Below are positions 5,973 through 11,967 of a DNA stretch of 11,967 bases, piece by piece; position 1 is the first letter of the stretch; every line of letters starts with the position of its first letter. The position numbers and the translations under genes were made by a program. This DNA comes from Eubacteriales bacterium (GTDB lineage: Bacteria > Bacillota > Clostridia > Oscillospirales > CAG-272). The DNA lies in the NCBI GenBank assembly GCA_028709565.1, contig JAQVWU010000048.1:1-11967 (forward strand). The letters run 5' to 3'. A model generated the notes under the pieces. That model saw nothing but the letters and a program-made list of their open reading frames with translations, had not been told where the DNA came from and ran no database searches.

Positions 5973-8621
5973 TTAATTTTTTAGCATGGATGCGACAATA
6001 TCCGGCACCGTCGCGAGCGCTTCATCAACCTTATCGATATCCTTGCCGCCCGATGTTGCGCTGTCCGGCCGGCCTCCGCCGTTGCCGTTTGTTATCGCGG
6101 CGACCTGCCTGGCGATATTGCCGGCGTGTGCTCCCGCCCGAACGGCTTCCTTTCCGCTTCCGACAATAAATTTAAGCGCTCCTTCATTCAATACCGAAAT
6201 GACTGCCGTCGTATCGGGATAATTACCCTTTATCTGGTCACACATAACCCGCGCCGTATCAAATGGAACATTTTCGGTTTTTTTGACAATCACCCGAACT
6301 CTGCCCGTGGTGACGGCGCTGCGCATCATCTCGTCTATATGGAATGAGGCAAGCTTTGCGTTCAGCGAATCGATTTCGTTTTTAGCCAAGCGTATTTCAT
6401 TTTGTATTGCCGCCGCTCGCCGGGAAATGTCGGAAGGATTGTTTGCCTTCAATTCACGCGCCGTATCGGTTATCAGCGCGTCGCGTTCACGCAGCATGTC
6501 AAGCACACCGTATCCTGTCGTCGCCTCGATTCGGCGGATACCCGAAGCCACGGAACTCTCTGAAATTATCTTGAACAACCCGAGTTCCGCCGTGTTATCC
6601 AGATGGGTACCCCCGCATAATTCACATGAATAATCACCCATTTTTACGACACGGACTTTTTCGTCGTATTTTTCGCCGAACAGGGCGATGGCTCCCATGG
6701 ATTTTGCGGTTTCTATATCGGTTTCGGTTGTTGTTATATCTGTGCCCGACAACGCTTCATCATTTACGATGGCTTCAACCCGGGCGATTTCATCGCCTGT
6801 CATTGCCGCAAAATGCGTAAAGTCAAAACGCACCCGATGATCATCCACATAGGAACCGGCCTGCTCTACATGCCCGCCCAACACCTTACGCAGCGCTGAC
6901 TGCAGCAGATGAGCCGAGGAATGATTGCGGCGTATGGCATTGCGGCGTTCCCGGTCCGCTGCCGCAATGACGGTATCGCCTGTCGATAGCACGCCGCTCT
7001 CAATCGTACCGAAATGTATTGTCATGCCTTCATGCTTCTTGGTATCGGTCACACGGACAACGGCTTTATCGCTTTTTATATAACCCGTATCACCGACCTG
7101 CCCTCCGCTTTCGGCGTAAAATGGCGTTTTATCCAAAATAATATATACTTTGCTGTCAGAAAGCGCAGTTCCGACCGCTTCCTTTGTGTCACTGTCTATG
7201 ACAGCGGTTACCGTCGCTTCGGATTCGGTATCATGATAACCGGTAAATTCGGTTTTATGAGTTTTATCTATAAACGCAAGCGCATCTTCCGACCAGCCTA
7301 AATCACCCATGGCAATCCGGGCGGCGCGGGCACGGCTTTTTTGTTCACGCATAAGCGCGGTATAGCTTTCCTCGTCAAGTTTTAATCCGTTTTCCGCCGC
7401 GATTTCACGGGTGAGGTCAATAGGGAAACCGTATGTGTCGTTGAGCTTAAATATATCGGCTCCCGGCAGCATGTCGTTTCCTTGTTTTTTAACATCCGCC
7501 ATCATTTGTGACAGTATGTCAAGACCGCTGTCAACGGTTGCCGCAAAACGTTCTTCCTCGATTGAAACAATCTTTTTTATATAACCGAGTTTTTCTGTCA
7601 GTTCCGGATATTCATCGGCACTTTCCCGGGCAACAACATCAATTATTTCCGGCAGGAACATTTTCTTGATGCCGATCAGCCTTCCGTGCCGCGCGGCGCG
7701 GCGGAGCAGACGGCGGAGCACATAGCCCCTGCCTTCGTTCGAAGGAACAACGCCGTCGCAGATTAAAAAAGCTGTAGACCGTATATGGTCGGTGATTACC
7801 CTTAATGATATATCCGATTTCGGATCATCGCCGTATTTTACTCCGGCAGTCAGTGATATAGCCTCGGTAATGTTTTTTATCGTGTCAACCTCAAACAGAC
7901 TGTCTGCCCCCTGCATAAGACAAGCCAAACGTTCGAGCCCCATACCGGTATCGATATTCGGATTGTCCAGCCGGGTATAATTGCCCTGGCCGTCGCTGTT
8001 GAATTGGGTAAAAACAAGATTCCAGAATTCCATGAACCGATCGCAGTCACAGCCGGGTTTACAGTCGGGCAGCCCGCAGCCGTATCGGTCACCGCGGTCA
8101 TAATATATCTCCGAGCAGGGACCGCAGGGACCGGCACCATGTTCCCAGAAATTATCGGGTTTACCCATTCTTATAATTCTGTCGGCGTCAACACCCACTT
8201 TATCCGCCCAAATATCATATGCTTCATCGTCATCGGTATAGATTGTAACCCATAAGCGGTCCGGGGGCATACCCAGCCATTCCGTTACAAACTCCCACGC
8301 CCAGATAATCGCTTCATGTTTAAAATAATCGCCGAATGAAAAGTTCCCAAGCATTTCGAAAAAAGTACCGTGCCGCGCCGTAATACCAACGCGTTCGATA
8401 TCGGGGGTTCGAATACACTTCTGGCATGTAGCCATCCTTTTCCGCGGGGGATCGATTTCTCCGGTAAAATATTTCTTCAGCGGTGTCATACCCGCGTTTA
8501 TCAATAATACCGATTTATCATTTATCGGAACAAGCGGATAGCTCTTGTGTCGCAGATGACCCTTGCTCTCAAAAAAAGTCAGAAATTTTTCCCGCAATTC
8601 GTTTAGTCCTGTCCACTGCAC
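5973..8621 (-). CDS. alaS: alanine--tRNA ligase
   Basis: 882 aa, full length. The class II aminoacylation core (about residues 1-240) shows QKCIRTPDIERVG (67-79), RHGTFFEMLGNFSFGDYF (83-100) and DTGMGLERL (224-232). A clostridial-type insertion holds Cys182, Cys187, Cys191 and Cys193 (GCGLPDCKPGCDCD), possibly a metal site. Next are the tRNA-recognition region, the editing domain with HxxxH (His567, His571) and CGGTH (Cys669, His673) that clears Ser- and Gly-tRNA-Ala, a coiled linker (about 735-762) and the C-Ala/DHHA1 domain ending in GGGRPDSATSGGKD. The start codon is GTG (8621-8619); the family N-terminus MQWTG fits it, with AAAGGACGG upstream. The 54-bp gap to the ATPase gene leaves no room for a T-box leader, common on synthetase genes of Firmicutes. 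A likely promoter lies in the end of the ATPase gene. Confidence 0.98.
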   Translation of the reverse strand: MQWTGLNELREKFLTFFESKGHLRHKSYPLVPINDKSVLLINAGMTPLKKYFTGEIDPPRKRMATCQKCIRTPDIERVGITARHGTFFEMLGNFSFGDYFKHEAIIWAWEFVTEWLGMPPDRLWVTIYTDDDEAYDIWADKVGVDADRIIRMGKPDNFWEHGAGPCGPCSEIYYDRGDRYGCGLPDCKPGCDCDRFMEFWNLVFTQFNSDGQGNYTRLDNPNIDTGMGLERLACLMQGADSLFEVDTIKNITEAISLTAGVKYGDDPKSDISLRVITDHIRSTAFLICDGVVPSNEGRGYVLRRLLRRAARHGRLIGIKKMFLPEIIDVVARESADEYPELTEKLGYIKKIVSIEEERFAATVDSGLDILSQMMADVKKQGNDMLPGADIFKLNDTYGFPIDLTREIAAENGLKLDEESYTALMREQKSRARAARIAMGDLGWSEDALAFIDKTHKTEFTGYHDTESEATVTAVIDSDTKEAVGTALSDSKVYIILDKTPFYAESGGQVGDTGYIKSDKAVVRVTDTKKHEGMTIHFGTIESGVLSTGDTVIAAADRERRNAIRRNHSSAHLLQSALRKVLGGHVEQAGSYVDDHRVRFDFTHFAAMTGDEIARVEAIVNDEALSGTDITTTETDIETAKSMGAIALFGEKYDEKVRVVKMGDYSCELCGGTHLDNTAELGLFKIISESSVASGIRRIEATTGYGVLDMLRERDALITDTARELKANNPSDISRRAAAIQNEIRLAKNEIDSLNAKLASFHIDEMMRSAVTTGRVRVIVKKTENVPFDTARVMCDQIKGNYPDTTAVISVLNEGALKFIVGSGKEAVRAGAHAGNIARQVAAITNGNGGGRPDSATSGGKDIDKVDEALATVPDIVASMLKN

Positions 8622-8667
8622 TGTGAATTACCGTCCTTTGTTTATTCAGAATTCTGTTTGTAATAAA

Positions 8668-8695
8668 ATAATATATTATATTTCTATATCGTCAA
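8668..8695 (-). promoter_or_regulatory. candidate alaS promoter inside the 3' end of the ATPase gene
   Basis: On the minus strand TTGACG (8695-8690) and TATTAT (8673-8668) are spaced 16 bp. The -35 lies within the last codons of the ATPase gene, and the -10 just past its stop. It would give alaS expression independent of the TerB_N operon. The surroundings are AT-rich, so chance matches are possible. Confidence 0.45.
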
Positions 8696-10049
8696 GTGAG
8701 TAATCGCCGCTTTTCAATTCCTCGGGCTTTTCCGCGGCTTCCCCTGCACTGTCACCGTGTGAGAGGGTTACGACACCTCGGCCCATTATACCGGCAAAAT
8801 CCGCTGTCTTATTTTGGTATAGTATATTTAATACAGTCATATAGTCGCGTAATATCTCACGCGGTGTAATCAGCGTATCGGCTCCCGCGCGTGACAGGCA
8901 GTGCTTTAAAAAGATCGTCATATCTTCGGTGGTCACGCGGGCTTCCCAGTTGTAATGCTGGGCATGAAGCTTTGTTATACGGGTGATCAGCGCATACAGT
9001 TCATCGTCCGATAACCGGCGCAGTCTGATAACAGGCCCTATCATGTTTTTATAGCCTGTATCGGAAAACCGCCCGTCACACAACCGGCTCCTGAGCGCTT
9101 CGTAACTGAAAAGACCGCGTCTCGTGTCTTCAAGAAACTGCGGGGTTCCGCCCAGTATAATACCCAGTCCGGGGGCTCTGCCCTGCAGCGAATCGTTAAA
9201 CATGGAAAGCAGCTTTTCGTAGTTGTTTTCCCGCGATACGCGGTTGGATATTTTATACAGGTTGACGCATTCGTCAATAAAAACTATAAATCCTCTGTAA
9301 CCGATATGCCGGGTAAACACGGCCATCAGTTTGAGGTAATCATACCAGTTATCGTCGTCGATTATGTCTCCGACCTTCAGGGTTTTCTTTGCTTCGGTCT
9401 TGGTTGTGTATTCGCCGCGAAGCCAGCGCAGGCTGGCGCTTTTCATTTCTTCATCATCATCGCAGAACGCGCGATAATAAGAAGCGATCACCGAAGCGAA
9501 ATCAAATCCTCCCACCTGCCCCTCAAGTTCCCGCGCGACTTTGAATATACGGGAATACAGCTCATCCCGGAACCACGGTGTGTCCGGCTCATGACCTTCA
9601 GCCGCCACCTCTGCCTGAAGAGCAGACAGCCATTTGGCTATTATCAAAGGTAAAGCGCCGCCTTCGGGTGAGGTCTTTGCGGACAGATTCTTGATAAGCT
9701 CACGATAGGTGGCTACACCGGTGCCTTTAGCTCCGCAAAATCGCCTTTCCGGTGACAGATCGGCATCCGCAGTGATAAATCCCCGTTCCAGGGCAAAACC
9801 GCGGATCAGCTGCATAAGAAAGCTTTTTCCGCTTCCGTATTTTCCTATAATAAAACGCATTGAACAACCGTTATCGTTTACCGTTTCAAGATCGCCCAGC
9901 AGCGCGGCAATCTCATCATTCCGCCCGATAGCGATATACGGCGCGCCCATTCGCGGTACTACACCGGCTGAGACCGAATTTATAAGCGACGATAATATAC
10001 GGCGCGGCACCTTCTGCTCGTCGGTGTTATTATTTTCGGCCAATGACAT
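8676..10049 (-). CDS. BrxC/BrxD-like P-loop ATPase (DUF2791 family), partner of the TerB_N gene
   Basis: 457 aa. A P-loop (AAA/STAND-like) ATPase: Walker A GKYGSGKS (residues 69-76, Lys75), a hydrophobic strand with Walker B FIVFIDE (254-260, Asp259-Glu260), a sensor-like strand IILGGTPQFLED (297-308) and arginines at 318 and 322 that could act as fingers. The N-terminal RRILSSLINSVSAGVVP and IGRNDEI (41-47) match the DUF2791 (BrxC/D) family, found in BREX phage-exclusion loci and in Ter-linked DNA-processing cassettes. The C-terminus (about 440-457) is acidic and probably disordered. It follows the TerB_N gene by 40 bp on the same strand with AAAGGAAG as its ribosome site, so they form an operon. 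BREX itself is unlikely: no pglZ, pglX or brxL is present. By family it should act on DNA or on a DNA-bound partner, but its substrate is unknown. Confidence 0.8.
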   Translation of the reverse strand: MSLAENNNTDEQKVPRRILSSLINSVSAGVVPRMGAPYIAIGRNDEIAALLGDLETVNDNGCSMRFIIGKYGSGKSFLMQLIRGFALERGFITADADLSPERRFCGAKGTGVATYRELIKNLSAKTSPEGGALPLIIAKWLSALQAEVAAEGHEPDTPWFRDELYSRIFKVARELEGQVGGFDFASVIASYYRAFCDDDEEMKSASLRWLRGEYTTKTEAKKTLKVGDIIDDDNWYDYLKLMAVFTRHIGYRGFIVFIDECVNLYKISNRVSRENNYEKLLSMFNDSLQGRAPGLGIILGGTPQFLEDTRRGLFSYEALRSRLCDGRFSDTGYKNMIGPVIRLRRLSDDELYALITRITKLHAQHYNWEARVTTEDMTIFLKHCLSRAGADTLITPREILRDYMTVLNILYQNKTADFAGIMGRGVVTLSHGDSAGEAAEKPEELKSGDYSLDDIEI

Positions 10050-10089
10050 ATAACTTCCTTTCTCGGGTTTTTTATTAATTAATTTTAAT

Positions 10090-11763
10090 TTAACACTTCT
10101 GATTACCGTTTTTTATGATACCCAGCACATCGTTCAGATAGTCATCTATAACACAATAACCTTCTCCGGTATCCTCAATCACAATATCTCCGATGGTATC
10201 ATACAGCGCTTCATTGATTATTTCAGCGGCGGTATCCTGCATCATGTTATTCTTTTCGGACCACCGGGCAAAGTCGTTGCTTCCGTTGCTTGTTTCCAAA
10301 AGTATATTCAGACCTTCTATGACAAAAGGCGATATCGAGCCGGTTATTGCGTCCGGGTCTGCCGCGTCCGCTTCGATATCTTCAATATCATATTCTTCAT
10401 ATTCTTCATATTCTTCATATTCTTCACAGGCAGAAATATCATCTTTATCATCGGCAAACGCTTCTATAAGCCGGTTTGTAACCTCCCAGGAACGCTTCTC
10501 GATATCAAGCGCGCTTTCGGGTGACAGCGAATCACCGGCGGCTTCATATAATTTCATATATTCGGGTTCTTCGTCCTTTTTAGCCTTTTTCTCCGGTTTA
10601 AAAGGCTCGAAATATTCGGTTATATGTTTTTTTATCTCATCGGTCAGCGATGACGCGTTAAAGCGGCTCTTGACACCCAATATCGCGCGTATGCTGTTTT
10701 CGGCATATTTTATAATATCGGTCACCAGCATTCTGATTTCGGGAGAACGTGTACAGGACACATACTCCACATCCACACGCCGTTTTATATTATAAGCGCA
10801 AAGCGCACCGGCAAACGCATCGCGGGTAAGACGCGCGGGGATAAACATTTTCGCGTCGTCGGGGAAACGCCCACCCCCCGCCGTTTCCCTGATAACCTTC
10901 AAAAACGCACCTTCTATGTGTGTTTCAAATAATTCCGACGTATCCTCGTTATAGAACTTGCCGGCCCGCCAGTTATAGTTTGACGCAAAATTTATGAGCG
11001 CTGAAACATAAAATGATTCGCGGTCGCTGTCCGATTTGAGATAAAATTCTTTGAAAGAAGCGCGGTCAAGAATGGCTCCCATTATCGGAGCGAGACGGGT
11101 AAACGGCGGTTCCATAAGGTTTACTAGACAATAATCGCATACCCATTCGGTAAGATATCTGTCGAGCTTTGGAAACTGTTCCCGGTACGCAAGCCATATG
11201 TCGCATAGCCGTTCCAGTCCGACGGCGGGAGATATGAAATCGGGCAGATTGAGCGTTTCATAAATATATAAAAATATATAGCTGTAATCGGTCCGCAGCC
11301 AGATACGGCGTCTCACATTATCCCGCCACCACAGATAATATGAAAGCTGATTCCGGTCAAGCTGCATAAACTGCGGCATATATGAAAAAAACTCAACAAA
11401 CGGGCATTCCTCTGCGGTCATATGATAATACTTTATCGCATCAGCTCTGAAACGTTCGTAAAACGAATATTTCGAGGGCCAATGCCAGACAGAAACTTTT
11501 TTGATAAGAGGATTTCTCGGTTCGTATGCGAAGATAGGCTCCGTTTTTTTTGCCGATGCCGGCTTCGGTGTTCCTTTTTTGGGGATGACAGATCCGGAGC
11601 TTTTCACGTCATGAGCGTGCGTTAGGTCCACTTCCACTGCTTCGGTGTCGCGCGAGAAGGCTGCGGTCGTCTTTTTTGGAGGCAGCATAAAATCCATATC
11701 CCAAAAAGAATCGCCGCCGTCTGCCTTTTTTTCATTTGTTTTTTTAAAATCGCCGTTCGCCAT
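10090..11763 (-). CDS. TerB_N / TerB_C domain protein of a Ter-type (Shango-like) module
   Basis: 557 aa, no signal peptide or membrane segment. Residues 1-80 are low-complexity and charged. The TerB_N domain spans about 85-290, with PQFMQLDRNQLSYYLWWRDNVR (130-151) and the YSYIFLYIYETLNL helix (160-173) as clear markers. A middle helical region (about 300-440) follows, then an acidic linker of repeated Glu-Glu-Tyr (447-458). The end (about 475-553) resembles TerB_C, with AAEIINEALYDTIGDIVIED (512-531). No classical central TerB domain was recognised. TerB_N/TerB_C proteins are found with DUF2791 ATPases and SNF2 or DEAD helicases in Ter-linked DNA-processing loci; the Shango anti-phage system pairs a TerB-like protein with an ATPase and a helicase. 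Here it leads the operon behind its own promoter, and its stop is 40 bp before the ATPase gene. Molecular role unknown; probably a scaffold or sensor. Confidence 0.78.
   Translation of the reverse strand: MANGDFKKTNEKKADGGDSFWDMDFMLPPKKTTAAFSRDTEAVEVDLTHAHDVKSSGSVIPKKGTPKPASAKKTEPIFAYEPRNPLIKKVSVWHWPSKYSFYERFRADAIKYYHMTAEECPFVEFFSYMPQFMQLDRNQLSYYLWWRDNVRRRIWLRTDYSYIFLYIYETLNLPDFISPAVGLERLCDIWLAYREQFPKLDRYLTEWVCDYCLVNLMEPPFTRLAPIMGAILDRASFKEFYLKSDSDRESFYVSALINFASNYNWRAGKFYNEDTSELFETHIEGAFLKVIRETAGGGRFPDDAKMFIPARLTRDAFAGALCAYNIKRRVDVEYVSCTRSPEIRMLVTDIIKYAENSIRAILGVKSRFNASSLTDEIKKHITEYFEPFKPEKKAKKDEEPEYMKLYEAAGDSLSPESALDIEKRSWEVTNRLIEAFADDKDDISACEEYEEYEEYEEYDIEDIEADAADPDAITGSISPFVIEGLNILLETSNGSNDFARWSEKNNMMQDTAAEIINEALYDTIGDIVIEDTGEGYCVIDDYLNDVLGIIKNGNQKC
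10391..10426. repeat. 9-bp tandem repeat, four exact copies, inside the TerB_N gene
   Basis: TATTCTTCA is repeated four times without a mismatch. On the coding strand it makes repeated Glu-Glu-Tyr. The unit is a multiple of three, so gain or loss of copies changes linker length without breaking the frame. Confidence 0.95.
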
Positions 11764-11793
11764 TCACATCACCGTTTTGTCCTTAATCATTAT

Positions 11794-11822
11794 ATTCTAT
11801 CATATTATATCATCCATGTCAA
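11794..11822 (-). promoter_or_regulatory. sigma-A-type promoter of the TerB_N-ATPase operon
   Basis: On the minus strand a perfect TTGACA (11822-11817) lies 17 bp before TAGAAT (11799-11794). Transcription would start near 11787, about 24 bases before the ATG. A GGTGA ribosome site lies 5 bases before the start, and a two-codon ATG-TGA ends directly against the start ATG. The promoter marks the TerB_N gene as the first gene of its operon. Confidence 0.8.
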
Positions 11823-11833
11823 TAATATTTTAG

Positions 11834-11967
11834 CGGACCACACGCCAAACGCATGAATGTGTTCCTAAAGCAAACTTAAAAAAGCGATAAAATAAAAATT
11901 CAATATTCAATAATACCTCTTAAGTGCTTTTCAGAATTCGTGCCTATAACGAATCGCTTTTTCTTCA
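11834..11967. other. right-edge intergenic stretch, no gene supported
   Basis: AT-rich, with only very short open frames on both strands. A minus frame is open from the edge for about 21 codons and ends with TGA near 11899; it could be the tail of an upstream gene but has no recognisable sequence. A 10-bp inverted repeat, AAAAAGCGAT at 11879-11888 and ATCGCTTTTT at 11953-11962, spans the region. Nothing else was seen. Confidence 0.4.

Noticed and set aside
5986..8255. Several plus-strand frames of 60-120 codons opposite alaS.
   Set aside because: All lie inside an intact, full-length alaS and show no ribosome sites or protein-family motifs.
8622..8675. T-box riboswitch ahead of alaS.
   Set aside because: Only 54 bp are available, and no T-box sequence or terminator/antiterminator pair was seen.
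10193..10795. 200-codon plus-strand frame with Ser-Ser-Tyr repeats opposite the TerB_N gene.
   Set aside because: It is the antisense shadow of the Glu-Glu-Tyr tandem repeat and has no ribosome site or family features. The minus frame carries the recognisable domains.
8676..11763. BREX phage-exclusion locus, because the ATPase resembles BrxC/BrxD.
   Set aside because: No pglZ, pglX methylase, brxA/B or Lon-like brxL is present, and the partner is a TerB_N protein, so a Ter/Shango-type module fits better.
11834..11967. Possible C-terminal end of an upstream minus-strand gene (about 21 codons open from the right edge).
   Set aside because: Too short and featureless to support; chance open frames of this length are common in AT-rich DNA.

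Overview
The window looks like a chromosomal segment from an anaerobic, Gram-positive-type member of the Clostridia (Ruminococcaceae/Oscillospiraceae-like). This rests on the AlaRS with the 'RHGTFFEML' signature and a four-cysteine insertion, the YabE-like DUF348-G5-3D protein, the small three-repeat S1 protein, strong A/T-rich sigma-A-type promoters and purine-rich Shine-Dalgarno sites. The family assignments are firm. The taxonomic placement is inference from style and was not checked against a database.

Layout, left to right. (i) 1-1571, minus strand: nadA (quinolinate synthase) and mnmA (tRNA 2-thiouridylase, cut by the left edge), 3 bases apart, behind a near-consensus promoter with a direct repeat at the predicted transcript start. 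(ii) 1704-3678, minus strand: the ribosomal protein operon rplM-rpsI followed by a membrane-anchored DUF348-G5-3D cell-wall protein, with a hairpin terminator after the last gene. (iii) 3679-4066: a divergent control region with two very good promoters, one for rplM and one for a plus-strand HAD phosphatase. (iv) 4067-5952, plus strand: the NagD-type HAD phosphatase and a three-domain S1 RNA-binding protein, separated by a perfect 16-bp inverted repeat. (v) 5973-11763, minus strand: a gene with TerB_N and TerB_C regions, a BrxC/D-type (DUF2791) P-loop ATPase, then alaS.

Most of the window is housekeeping: NAD synthesis, tRNA thiolation, ribosome, alanyl-tRNA synthesis and cell-wall remodelling. 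The unusual part is the TerB_N/TerB_C plus DUF2791 ATPase pair at 8676-11763. It has its own promoter and resembles the core of Ter-linked DNA-processing and anti-phage systems of the Shango type, but no helicase gene lies beside it within the window. It sits directly upstream of the essential alaS gene, which appears to have a promoter inside the 3' end of the ATPase gene.

No tRNA, rRNA, CRISPR array, insertion sequence, integrase or attachment site was seen. The last 130 bases on the right hold no gene that can be supported.
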